The notes: generated by a model from the sequence alone, not told the origin. Numbered from the stretch's first letter, positions 1 through 11,441 are shown. The stretch: DNA of 64,000 bases from Gammaproteobacteria bacterium (GCA_024225395.1 JAAEMR010000083.1:1-64000), one strand, 5' to 3'. Numbers and translations are program-made.

Positions 1-48
1 CCTGCTATTCATTGACATAGCATAGAACTAAATAAAGCTAACAGGCAT

Positions 49-84
49 AAAAAAAGCCCGTAAAACAAAGCTTTACGGGCTTCT
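49..84 (-). terminator. Rho-independent terminator of groES-groEL
   Basis: A 9-bp perfect stem (GCCCGTAAA at 56-64 with TTTACGGGC at 72-80) has a short loop. On the minus strand it is followed by a run of T. It lies about 40 bases past the groEL stop codon. Confidence 0.9.
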
Positions 85-123
85 TGAAACGCTATGTGCG
101 TTGGTGAAACAGCACCATGATGA

Positions 124-1776
<1,653 letters not shown>

Positions 1777-1797
1777 TTAATAATCTCTTAAGTCTAT

Positions 1798-2085
1798 TTA
1801 TTCAACAACAGCCATGATGTCATCTTCACGCATGATTAACAGATCTTCTCCGTCAACCTTCACTTCAGTACCTGAGTACTTACCGAACATGATTTTGTCA
1901 CCAACTTTAAGATCTAAGGCACGGATGTCACCAGAATCGGTGATTTTGCCATTACCAACTGCCAGAATTTCTCCTGTGCTTGGTTTTTCTGTAGCTGAAT
2001 CAGGAATGACGATACCACCTGCAGTAGTACGTTCTTCTTCCATACGTCTGACGACCACACGGTCATGCAAAGGACGAATATTCAT
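1798..2085 (-). CDS. groS: Co-chaperonin GroES
   Basis: Heptameric lid of the GroEL chamber. At 95 residues it has the usual length, starting [14 protein letters not shown] and carrying the mobile-loop region (about residues 17-32, with GGIVIPD) and the GKYSGTEVK segment. The start is supported by an AGGAGA ribosome binding site shortly upstream on the minus strand. It is the first gene of the operon and sits directly downstream of a perfect CIRCE operator. Confidence 0.99.
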   Translation of the reverse strand: MNIRPLHDRVVVRRMEEERTTAGGIVIPDSATEKPSTGEILAVGNGKITDSGDIRALDLKVGDKIMFGKYSGTEVKVDGEDLLIMREDDIMAVVE

Positions 2086-2138
2086 TTATTAGACTCTCCT
2101 AATGATTAAGTTAAATTTTCTGTAGTTAAGTTGCTTTT

Positions 2139-2165
2139 TTAGCACTCTATCTCAGAGAGTGCTAA
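2139..2165 (-). promoter_or_regulatory. CIRCE operator (HrcA binding site)
   Basis: Perfect 9-bp inverted repeat TTAGCACTC-N9-GAGTGCTAA, which is the exact CIRCE consensus. It lies between the predicted sigma32-like promoter and groES, where HrcA binding would block transcription. It implies an hrcA gene elsewhere in the genome. Confidence 0.95.
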
Positions 2166-2195
2166 TCATAGTCCGCAAAGCTGCTTAGTCAAGCT

Positions 2196-2223
2196 ATATA
2201 GGGGGTGTTTTTACAGTTTCAAG
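2196..2223 (-). promoter_or_regulatory. Sigma32-like heat-shock promoter of groESL
   Basis: On the minus strand, CTTGAAA (2217-2223) is followed after a heat-shock-type gap by CCCCCTATAT (2196-2205). This is close to the sigma32 consensus CTTGAAA / CCCCATNT. It is placed correctly upstream of the CIRCE element and groES. Confidence 0.75.
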
Positions 2224-2278
2224 TAAGAATTGCAGGGTTATTTAAAAATGCAGTCAATTCAATCCAGATCAGCTTTAA

Positions 2279-2743
2279 TTATTCGTCATCCTTATGGTAT
2301 TTAACACCTTCAATGACATCACCCGAAGATTTCTTATGCTGCGACTGATAATCAGACTGAAAATTAGTATTCATGTTAAAACGACCAGAAGCCATCACTC
2401 TGGCGACCAGATAACCAACAATCATTGAGCGGGTTAGTGGGAACAATAGAAAAAAACCGACGGTATCGGTAAAAAATCCGGGAGTAAGTAAAAAAGCTCC
2501 AGCAATCACCAGTGCAAAACCTTCCATCAATTCTTTTGCCGGCATTTCCCCGCTATTCATTTTCTGTTGAGCTCTGGTTAAGGTCGATAAACCCTGACTT
2601 TTAAGCAGTTGCACACCAATAACAGCTGTTAGCACAACAAAAAATATGGTCCATAAAGCGCCTATAACTTCCCCTACCTGAATCAGGATATAAATTTCAA
2701 CCACTGGAACAATTAAAAATATAAGAGCAAAAACTGGAAACAT
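2279..2743 (-). CDS. fxsA: FxsA family membrane protein
   Basis: Small inner-membrane protein of the FxsA family. In E. coli, overexpressed FxsA relieves phage T7 exclusion by the F plasmid; its normal role is unknown. The start at 2743 (MFPVFALIFLIVPVVEIY) is chosen over an in-frame ATG 12 codons upstream because it matches the family N-terminus and has a TGAGG ribosome binding site. That gives 154 residues. Several hydrophobic segments fill the first 110 residues, then comes a polar tail. Sitting next to groES and cutA-dsbD is the enterobacterial-type order. Confidence 0.9.
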   Translation of the reverse strand: MFPVFALIFLIVPVVEIYILIQVGEVIGALWTIFFVVLTAVIGVQLLKSQGLSTLTRAQQKMNSGEMPAKELMEGFALVIAGAFLLTPGFFTDTVGFFLLFPLTRSMIVGYLVARVMASGRFNMNTNFQSDYQSQHKKSSGDVIEGVKYHKDDE

Positions 2744-2879
2744 AGAGACCTCAGGAATAGAATACGCGCTTTTGCGCATTAGAATATACTATATAAGGCT
2801 AAATTCCTCGCAATCAACAATATTAAATTTACTTAAAGCGAACATGTAAGTTTTTCAGCATCAGCAACAGGTACTCTTT

Positions 2880-3197
2880 ATGGCAGACATTGTTTTATTA
2901 TTAACGACATGGCCGGATGAGCAAAGTGCTCAAAAAGCAGCAATAACTTTTTTGAACAAAAATCTTGTTGCCTGCGTAAACATCTTACCAAAAATGCTGT
3001 CTGTGTATAGATGGGATGGAGAAGTCCAGACCGGAACAGAACACCAGATGCTGCTTAAAACCACAGCAAATCGAACTGAAGAATTAAAGCAGGTCATTCT
3101 GGACAATCATCCTTATGAATGCCCCGAAATACTTATTCTCCCTGTAACAGGGGGTTCTGAAGAATATTTAAACTGGATTACAGGTAATACTAAATGA
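2880..3197 (+). CDS. cutA: Divalent-cation tolerance protein CutA
   Basis: Small trimeric cytoplasmic CutA1 protein of 105 residues, associated with copper and divalent-metal tolerance, though its molecular role is debated. Family features visible are LVACVNILPKMLSVYRWDGEV near residues 29-50, the MLLKT strand, and the HPYECPEI segment near residue 80. Its stop overlaps the start of dsbD in an ATGA junction, so the two are translationally coupled. The same cutA-dsbD pairing occurs in E. coli. Confidence 0.96.
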   Translation: MADIVLLLTTWPDEQSAQKAAITFLNKNLVACVNILPKMLSVYRWDGEVQTGTEHQMLLKTTANRTEELKQVILDNHPYECPEILILPVTGGSEEYLNWITGNTK

Positions 3198-5641
3198 ACT
3201 TCTTGAAAACAATTTTACTGGTTTCATTAATGCTAATGGGTTCAAGCACCGTCTTCGCCCAGCAGCAAGAGCTGTTACCTCCAGAAAAAGCCTTTAGCCT
3301 GCAAGCCTGGGTAGAGGGTGATAAAGTCATCGCTAAATATAATATCGCTGACGGCTATTATATGTACCGCGATGCCTTTCAGTTTGACATGGAAAGTGAA
3401 GGCGTCATTTTTGCTGAACCTCAGGTTCCAGGTGGAAAGATAAAACACGATGAGTTTTTTGGCGATGTAGAAATTTATCGTGACAGCATTGCAGTAACCC
3501 TGCCACTTGAATATGTGAATGGAACAAAACCTGCCACTGTCAATATTAAGACTGCGGGTCAGGGCTGTGCCGATATAGGTGTTTGCTACCCTCCCCTGTA
3601 TCAGTCACTGATAATGAATTTAACTGACTCAGCTAAAGTTTCACCCACCGCGTATAAATTTAAACCCGTTAAAGTAGCCGCCGTCAGTGTCGACAATGAA
3701 AATAATGAGTTGCAGCAATTACTGTCACAATCCACTCAACCTTCAAATACAAACTCAGCTCCAGCAGAAGACACCAGTTCGATCAATCCACTGGCATTGT
3801 TACAGGCACTGGGTGGTGAAATAGGCCTTGAAGATGACGATGAAATTCCTGATCCGGATACGGCCTTTCAACTAGCCGCCACTATCGATAAAAACAATAT
3901 CATCCAGTCTGAGATCCAGATTTACAAACATACCTATCTTTATAAAAACAAAATGAAGATGGAATTACTGGACGGGAATGGTCACAGCCTTGGCGCTGTT
4001 TCACTGCCTAAAGGCGATGAAAAGAATGATGAGTTTTTTGGTTTGATGGAGGTTTACCACGATTACCTCAAGGTTTCTATTCCTGTTCTATCAGAAGCAC
4101 AGGCCAGTAGCGAGTTAATCCTGACCTATAAATATCAGGGTTGCGTAGAAGACAAAATTTGCTACCCGCCCATCACTAAATATTTTAAGGTCAACCTGAG
4201 TGATCGTTCATTAGAAATTTCAGATGATCGCCCTGAAATTTCATCGGCTTCATTAAGTAGCTCCAGCCCTCAGGCTTCCTCTGCAACTACATCAACTGTT
4301 GCTGTAGAAAATGATCAAAATGAACAGGACCGTTTCGCCGGAATTATCGCCAATGAAAGTCTGTTCATTATCATCGGATCATTCTTCCTGGCCGGCTTAT
4401 TATTAACTTTCACACCTTGCGTATTCCCGATGATTCCGATTCTGTCAGGCATTATCGCCGGACAGGGCGACAACATCACTACACGCAAAGCCTTTACCCT
4501 GTCACTGGTATATGTATTAGCCATGGCTTCTACCTATGCGGTAGCAGGAGCTATAGTGGGACGATTTGGCGCTGAATTTAATATCCAGGCCTGGTTCCAG
4601 GATCCTCTCATTCTGAGCATATTCGCAGGCGTGTTCGTTTTACTGTCGCTATCTATGTTTGGTTTCTACGATCTGCAAATGCCATCATTTATTCAAAGCC
4701 ATCTGACTGAATTCAGTAACAAGCAGGAAGGCGGAAATCTTGTTGGCGTTGGCATCATGGGACTGTTATCGGCACTCATCGTAGGCCCCTGCATCACTGC
4801 ACCACTGGTTGGAGCACTGGTATTCATTTCTCAAACTCAGGACTGGCAACTGGGCGGACTCGCACTATTTGCTCTTGGACTTGGAATGGGTATGCCTTTA
4901 TTAATCATCGGCACCACCGCAGGTAACCTGTTACCCAGAGCCGGAACCTGGATGGATTCGGTCAAAGCCATTTTTGGTATCGCCCTGCTTGCTGTAGCAA
5001 TCTGGTTACTTGAGCGTATTTTACCAACTTCCATCACCATGTTATTAATGGCTTCATTGATTATCGTATCCGCCATTTACATGGGCGCTATCGATAGTTT
5101 GCCGGAAGGCTCCAGTGGCTGGAAAAAGCTATGGAAAGGTGTTGGACTGGTCCTGTTAATTTATGGTCTATTTTACTTATACGGCGTTGCTGCCGGTAGC
5201 AAAGATTTGATTCAGCCTTTAAAAGGCATTACCGGACCTGTTGCGGCGACTTCTTCCGAATCAGCCAGCCAGTCTCACATTGTGTTTAAACAGATAAAAG
5301 GTGAGGCTGGTTTACAGCAAGCTCTGACTTCAGCCAGGGGCCAACCTGCCATGCTCGATTTCTATGCAGACTGGTGTATCTCCTGTAAAGAAATGGAGAA
5401 ATATGCCTTTACCCATCCTGATGTTCTAAATGCACTAAAAGGCTTTCAAACCTTACAAACCGACGTCACTGCAAATGATAAAACCGATAAGTTATTGATG
5501 AAATCACTGGGCATCTTCGGACCACCAGCCATTTTATTCTATGATAAAAATGGTGACGAGATTGAAGGTAGTCGTGTGGTTGGAGAAATGAGCGGTGAAA
5601 AATTTGCTGCCCACATCAGCAAATATGCAGGAAATTTTTAA
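3194..5641 (+). CDS. dsbD: Thiol:disulfide interchange protein DsbD with duplicated N-terminal domain
   Basis: Inner-membrane reductant transporter that carries electrons from cytoplasmic thioredoxin to periplasmic thiol proteins. It has a signal peptide (about 1-22), then two copies of the DsbD-alpha immunoglobulin-like domain. The first is about 32-140 with Cys125 and Cys131 in GCADIGVCYPP. The second is about 222-335 with Cys317 and Cys323 in GCVEDKICYPP. A Ser-rich linker, an eight-helix membrane domain with Cys409 (CVFPMIP) and Cys533 (GPCITAPL), and a C-terminal thioredoxin domain with WCISC (Cys728, Cys731) follow. At 815 residues it is roughly 250 longer than E. coli DsbD, explained by the tandem alpha domains. 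All expected redox cysteines are present. Confidence 0.96.
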   Translation: MNFLKTILLVSLMLMGSSTVFAQQQELLPPEKAFSLQAWVEGDKVIAKYNIADGYYMYRDAFQFDMESEGVIFAEPQVPGGKIKHDEFFGDVEIYRDSIAVTLPLEYVNGTKPATVNIKTAGQGCADIGVCYPPLYQSLIMNLTDSAKVSPTAYKFKPVKVAAVSVDNENNELQQLLSQSTQPSNTNSAPAEDTSSINPLALLQALGGEIGLEDDDEIPDPDTAFQLAATIDKNNIIQSEIQIYKHTYLYKNKMKMELLDGNGHSLGAVSLPKGDEKNDEFFGLMEVYHDYLKVSIPVLSEAQASSELILTYKYQGCVEDKICYPPITKYFKVNLSDRSLEISDDRPEISSASLSSSSPQASSATTSTVAVENDQNEQDRFAGIIANESLFIIIGSFFLAGLLLTFTPCVFPMIPILSGIIAGQGDNITTRKAFTLSLVYVLAMASTYAVAGAIVGRFGAEFNIQAWFQDPLILSIFAGVFVLLSLSMFGFYDLQMPSFIQSHLTEFSNKQEGGNLVGVGIMGLLSALIVGPCITAPLVGALVFISQTQDWQLGGLALFALGLGMGMPLLIIGTTAGNLLPRAGTWMDSVKAIFGIALLAVAIWLLERILPTSITMLLMASLIIVSAIYMGAIDSLPEGSSGWKKLWKGVGLVLLIYGLFYLYGVAAGSKDLIQPLKGITGPVAATSSESASQSHIVFKQIKGEAGLQQALTSARGQPAMLDFYADWCISCKEMEKYAFTHPDVLNALKGFQTLQTDVTANDKTDKLLMKSLGIFGPPAILFYDKNGDEIEGSRVVGEMSGEKFAAHISKYAGNF

Positions 5642-5643
5642 AC

Positions 5644-6216
5644 GTGAAGCGTAATATTTTATTCGTTATAGCAATCGGTCTATTATCGACTGTTGCTGGT
5701 GTCGCTATGTTCAGCTTAACCATAAAGCAGCCTGAATTCATTAGTGCCAGCACTAACAGCAATTCTGCACCACACAAGTCAGCAGTGACCGTAGAACCAG
5801 TCACCTTGAGTTTTGATGAAATAGTTTTAAACGACTTACAATCTAAACCCCGTTACCTGAGTGAATGGGACTCTCCATTATTGATCGTCAACTTCTGGGC
5901 TCCGTGGTGTCCACCCTGTCGACGTGAAATTCCCGCGCTGGTTGATATTCAACAAACTTACCAGGAAAACGTCCAGTTAATCGGCCTGTCATTTGATAGC
6001 CCGCAAAACGTCACCATGTTTAATGACAAGTACCCGATGAACTATCCTTTATTGATAGTCCAGAGAGAATCATCTGAAATCAATACATATTTTGGCAATA
6101 ACAGTAGAGCATTACCCTACACTGCTATTTTAAATCAACAACGTGAAATAGTTTTTCAACACAGTGGTGAAATCAGCAGGGAACAGTTAGAGAAGCAAAT
6201 CAAAACTCTACTTTAG
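5644..6216 (+). CDS. TlpA/ResA-like membrane-anchored thioredoxin
   Basis: Periplasmic thiol-disulfide oxidoreductase of the TlpA/ResA/DsbE group. One N-terminal membrane segment (about 5-26) anchors a thioredoxin fold with FWAPWCPPC (Cys89, Cys92) and the NVTMFNDKY insert typical of the family. It starts at GTG two bases after the dsbD stop, so it is in the cutA-dsbD operon. It is a likely client of DsbD, for example in cytochrome c maturation or periplasmic thiol reduction. The substrate cannot be told from sequence. Confidence 0.88.
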   Translation: MKRNILFVIAIGLLSTVAGVAMFSLTIKQPEFISASTNSNSAPHKSAVTVEPVTLSFDEIVLNDLQSKPRYLSEWDSPLLIVNFWAPWCPPCRREIPALVDIQQTYQENVQLIGLSFDSPQNVTMFNDKYPMNYPLLIVQRESSEINTYFGNNSRALPYTAILNQQREIVFQHSGEISREQLEKQIKTLL

Positions 6217-6354
6217 ATTTTGATCTATGGACCTTGAACTTTCTTGTAAAACATTGCCTCGATCATCGTTAATTTAGACTAAAACTGGACACGATCATGC
6301 AGCTATGTGAGAATTGCATCCTGTTTCTTACTCACCGGTAAAATCTTTTAAAGC

Positions 6355-6795
6355 ATGCCCAATATTCTGGTCATCCACGGTCCAAACCTCAATCTTCTTG
6401 GACAACGCGAACCCGGTCACTACGGTGTCGAAACCCTGGACTCTATCAATCAACAGTTAACAGAACTGGCGCAGCAAAATTCAACAGACCTTGCAACTTT
6501 CCAGTCAAATCACGAAGGTCAGATAGTCGATAGAATCCATCAGGCTTTACAGGACAAAATAGATTTTATTATTATCAACCCCGGCGCATTTACCCATACC
6601 AGTGTGGCTATACGCGATGCGTTTCTGGGTTGCAGCATTCCTTTTATTGAAGTGCACTTATCCAATGTGCATGCACGTGAAGAATTCAGACAGCATTCAT
6701 TTTTATCTGATATCGCCGTAGGCGTTATCAGCGGGCTGGGCAAGGACAGTTACCTGTTAGCCCTGAAAGCAGCGATACCCCGTTGCAACAAATAA
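6355..6795 (+). CDS. aroQ: 3-dehydroquinate dehydratase, type II
   Basis: Third step of the shikimate pathway: dehydration of 3-dehydroquinate. The 146 residues match the small dodecameric type II enzymes. Visible are [13 protein letters not shown], the catalytic Tyr23 on the flexible loop, NPGAFTHTS at 75-83, and catalytic His101 in [12 protein letters not shown]. It is followed by accB-accC on the same strand, a common order in gammaproteobacteria. The 138 bases before it hold no gene that I can see. Confidence 0.98.
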   Translation: MPNILVIHGPNLNLLGQREPGHYGVETLDSINQQLTELAQQNSTDLATFQSNHEGQIVDRIHQALQDKIDFIIINPGAFTHTSVAIRDAFLGCSIPFIEVHLSNVHAREEFRQHSFLSDIAVGVISGLGKDSYLLALKAAIPRCNK

Positions 6796-6826
6796 CTTAA
6801 ACATAACCATAAATTAGAGAGAATTC

Positions 6827-7279
6827 ATGGATATTCGAAAAATTAAAAAACTTATAGAATTACTGGAACAATCCGGTATCGCCGAACTCGAAATTAAAGA
6901 AGGCGAAGAATCGGTTCGTATCAGTAGACAATTCACGTCTACTACTGCTGCTCCTGTAACAGCTATTGCTCCCACCGCGATCTCTGCTCCAGCTACAGTC
7001 ACAGCGGCTCCTGAAGCTGCAAAAGCTGTTGCTGAAGAACCCAGCGGTCACTGGGTCAAATCCCCGATGGTAGGGACATATTATGCTGCGGCATCTCCAA
7101 CGGCTGGCGATTTCGTTTCAGTAGGACAGAAGGTAAATATAGGAGATACTTTATGTATCATTGAAGCAATGAAAATGATGAATCAGATCGAAGCTGATAA
7201 ATCTGGTACGGTCACCAAAATCATGTTGGAAAATGGCCAGCCCGTTGAGTTTGATCAAATTTTATTTGCCATAGATTAG
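6827..7279 (+). CDS. accB: Biotin carboxyl carrier protein of acetyl-CoA carboxylase
   Basis: Carries the biotin that accepts and donates carboxyl groups in the first step of fatty acid synthesis. An N-terminal dimerisation segment is followed by an Ala/Pro/Thr-rich linker (about 38-72) and a biotinyl domain. The biotin attachment site EAMKMMN puts biotin on Lys116. It is 150 residues, preceded by an AGAGAGAATTC leader, and 12 bases before accC, so it is in the same operon. Confidence 0.98.
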   Translation: MDIRKIKKLIELLEQSGIAELEIKEGEESVRISRQFTSTTAAPVTAIAPTAISAPATVTAAPEAAKAVAEEPSGHWVKSPMVGTYYAAASPTAGDFVSVGQKVNIGDTLCIIEAMKMMNQIEADKSGTVTKIMLENGQPVEFDQILFAID

Positions 7280-7291
7280 AGACTACCTGAT

Positions 7292-8635
7292 ATGTTAGAA
7301 AAAGTTGTCATCGCCAATCGCGGTGAAATTGCTCTGCGCGTTCTCAGAGCCTGTCGCGAAATGGGTATACAAACTGTTGCGGTTCATTCAACAGCCGATA
7401 GTGATCTTAAGCATGTTCGGCTGGCTGATGAATCTGTCTGTATCGGCCCACCTTCCTCACTGGAAAGCTATCTAAATATTCCATCCATTATCTGTGCAGC
7501 TGAGGTCACCAATGCTTCAGCTATCCACCCCGGTTATGGATTTCTTTCTGAAAATGCTGAATTTGCCGAGCAGGTTGAATCCAGCGGTTTTAAATTTATT
7601 GGACCCAGTGCAAAAGCTATACGCACCATGGGCGACAAAGTGGCCGCCATTAAGGCTATGAAAGATGCCGGAGTGCCTACTGTGCCGGGTTCAGACGGAC
7701 CACTCAATGATGATAATGAACGCAACCTTAAGATTGCCAAAAGAATTGGTTATCCCGTAATCATTAAAGCAGCGGGTGGCGGCGGCGGTCGGGGTATGCG
7801 CGTAGTGAATGCAGAGGGCAGCCTGTTAAACTCCATTCAGTTAACAAAAGCTGAAGCCGGTGCAGCATTTAACAATGATATTGTTTACATGGAAAAATAC
7901 CTTGAAAAACCACGCCATGTTGAAATTCAGGTACTTGCTGACTCACATGGAAATGCAATCCATCTCGCTGAACGCGATTGCTCAATGCAACGTAAACATC
8001 AAAAAGTAGTAGAAGAAGCTCCGGCACCGGGCATCACCCCCGAACAACGGAAACAGATAGGTGAGCGATGTGCCAGGGCCTGTGAAGAAATGGGTTATGA
8101 GGGTGCTGGAACTTTTGAATTTTTATTTGAAAACGGTGAATTTTATTTTATTGAAATGAATACCCGTGTTCAGGTTGAACATCCGGTAACTGAAATGATC
8201 ACCGGCGTCGATATCATTCGTGAACAACTGTCCATTGCCGCAGGTAATAAACTCAACTACAAACAGGAAGATATTAAAGTTAGAGGCCACGCGATTGAAT
8301 GCAGACTAAATGCTGAAGATTCAAAAACTTTTATGCCATCACCGGGACAAATCACATCCTATCACGCTCCAGGCGGACCCGGAGTCAGAATGGATACGCA
8401 TATTTATAACGGATATTCAGTCCCGCCTCATTATGATTCAATGATTGGCAAGTTAATCACTTTCGGTGATACACGTGAATCAGCCATAGCCCGCATGTCC
8501 GGTGCTTTGTCTGAAATCGTTATTGATGGAATAAGAACTAACATCAACTTGCAGCGTGACATTATCAGCGATGGTAATTTTGCTGCAGGTGAAACCGACA
8601 TTCACTATCTTGAGAAAAAACTGGGTATTCATTAA
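7292..8635 (+). CDS. accC: Biotin carboxylase subunit of acetyl-CoA carboxylase
   Basis: ATP-dependent carboxylation of the biotin on AccB. The 447 residues match the family. Features include the N-terminal [17 protein letters not shown], the ATP-grasp glycine-rich loop [12 protein letters not shown], and [16 protein letters not shown] with the catalytic Arg and Glu residues. It forms a tight operon with accB (12-base gap) and prmA (2-base gap). Confidence 0.99.
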   Translation: MLEKVVIANRGEIALRVLRACREMGIQTVAVHSTADSDLKHVRLADESVCIGPPSSLESYLNIPSIICAAEVTNASAIHPGYGFLSENAEFAEQVESSGFKFIGPSAKAIRTMGDKVAAIKAMKDAGVPTVPGSDGPLNDDNERNLKIAKRIGYPVIIKAAGGGGGRGMRVVNAEGSLLNSIQLTKAEAGAAFNNDIVYMEKYLEKPRHVEIQVLADSHGNAIHLAERDCSMQRKHQKVVEEAPAPGITPEQRKQIGERCARACEEMGYEGAGTFEFLFENGEFYFIEMNTRVQVEHPVTEMITGVDIIREQLSIAAGNKLNYKQEDIKVRGHAIECRLNAEDSKTFMPSPGQITSYHAPGGPGVRMDTHIYNGYSVPPHYDSMIGKLITFGDTRESAIARMSGALSEIVIDGIRTNINLQRDIISDGNFAAGETDIHYLEKKLGIH

Positions 8636-8637
8636 AA

Positions 8638-9519
8638 GTGCCATGGTTACAACTTAGTGTTCTGTGTAGTCGTGAAGAGCTTGAAAACACAGAAAATATA
8701 TTTCTGCAGTCAGGTGCTTTAAGCCTGACTCTAGCAGACGCTAAAGATGAGCCCATTTTTGAACCCCTGCCCGGTGAAACCCCGGCATGGCCCAGCACTA
8801 CCCTTACAGGACTGTTTGAGCAAACCAGAAGCATAGAAGAACTTTACGATGAATTGGTGGTTAAACTCCCGGATCATCAAATTTCAAGCATTCGAAAGCA
8901 GTTACTCGAAGACCAGGTATGGGAACGTGCTTTTCTTGATCAGTTTGAACCATTGCAATTTGGAAATAATTTATGGATATGCCCCAGCTGGCATGAACCT
9001 CCAGACCCTGCAGCCTGTAACATCATTCTTGACCCCGGCATTGCTTTTGGCACAGGAACTCACCCTACCACAGCATTGTGTCTTGAATTTCTCGACGCGC
9101 ACCCCCCAGTAGATAAAACAGTACTGGATTTTGGCTGTGGATCCGGCATTCTGGCCATTGCCGCTTATAAACTTGGCGCCAGCAAAGTAAGCAGTACAGA
9201 TATAGATCCCCAGGCTCTGGATGCAACGGCCAGCAATGCAGAACGAAATTCCATTGACCCAAAGCAACTTGGAATTAGTTTGCCAGAAGCAATGAACATA
9301 GATCCTGTTGGGTACCTGATGGCCAATATATTATCCGCACCACTGGTTGAACTCGAACCTCAGCTAGCCTCTTTAACCATTACAGGCGCACAGCTGGTGC
9401 TGTCCGGAATCTTGCCTTCACAGGCAGATTCTGTTGTGCAGGCATATCAACGACACTTTCGACTGGACAAAGTTAAAACCATGGATGGATGGTGCCGTAT
9501 CACAGGTATCAGATTATGA
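8638..9519 (+). CDS. prmA: Ribosomal protein L11 methyltransferase
   Basis: SAM-dependent trimethylation of ribosomal protein L11. It starts at GTG two bases after the accC stop. The resulting MPWLQLSV matches the family start. An N-terminal substrate-recognition domain of about 110 residues precedes the Rossmann methyltransferase domain with VLDFGCGSGILAIAA and the NILSAPL motif (a variant of NxLxxxL). The 293-residue length is standard. Confidence 0.97.
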   Translation: MPWLQLSVLCSREELENTENIFLQSGALSLTLADAKDEPIFEPLPGETPAWPSTTLTGLFEQTRSIEELYDELVVKLPDHQISSIRKQLLEDQVWERAFLDQFEPLQFGNNLWICPSWHEPPDPAACNIILDPGIAFGTGTHPTTALCLEFLDAHPPVDKTVLDFGCGSGILAIAAYKLGASKVSSTDIDPQALDATASNAERNSIDPKQLGISLPEAMNIDPVGYLMANILSAPLVELEPQLASLTITGAQLVLSGILPSQADSVVQAYQRHFRLDKVKTMDGWCRITGIRL

Positions 9520-9528
9520 GTAATAGCC

Positions 9529-10302
9529 ATGCAGCTCAGTGATACGATGCAAACCACCTGCCCCCATTGCGGCAGTATTTTTCGTTTATATGCAGATCAC
9601 CTCGAAAGCGCTAGAGGAAAAGTACGTTGTGGAGAGTGCGAACAGATATTTAATGCACTGTTAAGCCTTGAAAATTTTACCGGTGAATTTGATGAGTCAT
9701 TAATTCAGCAACGACAGGAGGAAACCAGAACACTACTTTCAAACACCCAGGTTGAAATTTCAGTTGACCCCCCTGCCGATGAGCCGGTTACATTAAAACA
9801 GGCGATGTATGGTGAAAATCACAAGCCCTCAAGCAGTTTCAAACCGTTAATATGGGTAGCAGGTATTTTACTTCTGATAATATCATTCATCATTCAGACC
9901 ATTTATTACCAGCGTTATACACTTATTTCCTCTTCTCATTACCAACAGCAAATTTTAAATTTATGCCAGCTATTACCCTGTGATGAATCCCGTTTTTCAA
10001 ATCTATCTCAAATTAAAATATTAGATCGAAACATTTTTACCCACCCGACTCGAAAGGATGCATTAATGGTGAGTGGTTCATTCGTCAATAAAGCATCTTT
10101 CAGCCAGGCTGTTCCTTCGCTACTGATCAGCCTGTCTGATTCTCAGGGCAACTTTATTGCAAACAGGCTTTTTAAAGCCGAAGAGTTCCTGGCCGATATC
10201 ACCATCAACAGGTTAAAACCCGGTAAACCGGTACAGTTTCGTCTTGAAATCATTGATCCCGGCAGCGAAGCCCTGACCTATGAATTCGAGTTCTATAGCT
10301 AA
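9529..10302 (+). CDS. Zinc-ribbon and DUF3426 domain membrane protein
   Basis: The N-terminal MJ0042-type zinc ribbon has CPHC (about residues 11-14) and CGEC (34-37). A polar linker, one transmembrane helix (about 106-124) and a periplasmic DUF3426 domain follow. The function of the family is not established; its place between prmA and dusB is conserved in many gammaproteobacteria. It lies 9 bases after prmA in the same operon. It is 257 residues and intact. Confidence 0.88.
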   Translation: MQLSDTMQTTCPHCGSIFRLYADHLESARGKVRCGECEQIFNALLSLENFTGEFDESLIQQRQEETRTLLSNTQVEISVDPPADEPVTLKQAMYGENHKPSSSFKPLIWVAGILLLIISFIIQTIYYQRYTLISSSHYQQQILNLCQLLPCDESRFSNLSQIKILDRNIFTHPTRKDALMVSGSFVNKASFSQAVPSLLISLSDSQGNFIANRLFKAEEFLADITINRLKPGKPVQFRLEIIDPGSEALTYEFEFYS

Positions 10303-10306
10303 ACCC

Positions 10307-11320
10307 ATGGATACTAACCCGCCAGGATTTAGCATTGGTCCTTATCAGTTTTCGAATCGGCTGGTACTGGCACCTATGGCTGGAGTCACCGACAGGCCTT
10401 TTCGTCAACTGTGTCGATCATTGGGTGCAGGCATGACCGTTTCCGAAATGGTGAGCAGTAAGCCGGAATTACGAAAAACCCGAAAATCTTTATTGAGACT
10501 GGACCATCAGGGTGAACCCGGGCCCATCATCGTTCAAATTGCAGGCGCAGACCCGGATATAATGGCTGATGCTGCTCGTTATAATGTGGAACAGGGCGCT
10601 CAAATAATCGATATCAACATGGGCTGCCCGGCTAAAAAAGTGTGTAAGGTGGAAGCAGGCTCAGCTTTAATGAAAAATGAAAAGAAAGTGGCAGAAATAC
10701 TGGCTGCCGTGGTTAATTCAGTTTCGGTACCCGTTACCCTGAAAACTCGTACCGGCTGGTCCAGGGAGCATAAAAATGTAGGTCAAATTGCAAAAATTGC
10801 TGAAGATTGTGGTATTCAGGCATTAACTGTTCACGGTAGAACCCGCGAAGATAAATATAATGGTGCAGCCGAATATGACTTAATTCGCACGTTAAAACAA
10901 CAGCTTACAATACCACTAATTGCAAATGGTGATATAGACAGTGCAAAAAAAGCACAAACGGTCATAGACATCACCGGCGCTGATGCTATCATGGTTGGAC
11001 GTGCTGCTCAGAATAAACCCTGGATCTTTCGTCATATAAACTATTATCTGAAAACAGGAGTGGAACTTGATGAACCAGATCTTAAAATAAGGAAGGGCTG
11101 GCTACTCCAACATCTGCAAAATTTATACGAATTTTATGGTGAATTTCAAGGACTGCGTATTGCACGTAAACATATAAACTGGCAACTTGGTGAAGAAAAA
11201 AATTATCAGCGAAATTTTAAAAGACTGATGATGACAACCGAGACCAGTACTGAGCAAACGGGGCTTATAGAACAACTTTTTGATCAACTGCATGACAGTC
11301 ATTTTGACACTGCCTGTTAA
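10307..11320 (+). CDS. dusB: tRNA-dihydrouridine synthase DusB
   Basis: FMN-dependent reduction of uridine to dihydrouridine in tRNA. The TIM-barrel signature LAPMAGVTDRPFRQLCR lies near the start. The INMGCPAKKV motif with its catalytic Cys, the HGRTRE segment and IANGDI are also visible. The start at 10307 (MDTNPPGF) avoids overlapping the preceding gene. An in-frame ATG at 10280 would add nine residues and cannot be excluded. dusB-fis is a classic operon pair, but here a 175-base leader separates them. Confidence 0.96.
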   Translation: MDTNPPGFSIGPYQFSNRLVLAPMAGVTDRPFRQLCRSLGAGMTVSEMVSSKPELRKTRKSLLRLDHQGEPGPIIVQIAGADPDIMADAARYNVEQGAQIIDINMGCPAKKVCKVEAGSALMKNEKKVAEILAAVVNSVSVPVTLKTRTGWSREHKNVGQIAKIAEDCGIQALTVHGRTREDKYNGAAEYDLIRTLKQQLTIPLIANGDIDSAKKAQTVIDITGADAIMVGRAAQNKPWIFRHINYYLKTGVELDEPDLKIRKGWLLQHLQNLYEFYGEFQGLRIARKHINWQLGEEKNYQRNFKRLMMTTETSTEQTGLIEQLFDQLHDSHFDTAC

Positions 11321-11390
11321 GAAGTAAATCGTAAAATCCTGTTACCCATTGAGAAACACTCACTAGAGTGAATGCATTTAAATGATTTAG

Positions 11391-11427
11391 TTTTTAAAGT
11401 CTAAATATAAAATAAAGACTTTAAAAA
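11391..11427 (+). repeat. 12-bp perfect inverted repeat in the fis leader
   Basis: TTTTTAAAGTCT (11391-11402) and AGACTTTAAAAA (11416-11427) are exact reverse complements separated by 13 AT-rich bases. It could be an mRNA hairpin, or an operator for fis autoregulation. There is no clean terminator U-run beyond the arm itself. Confidence 0.7.
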
Positions 11428-11441
11428 ACTGGAAATTTAAA

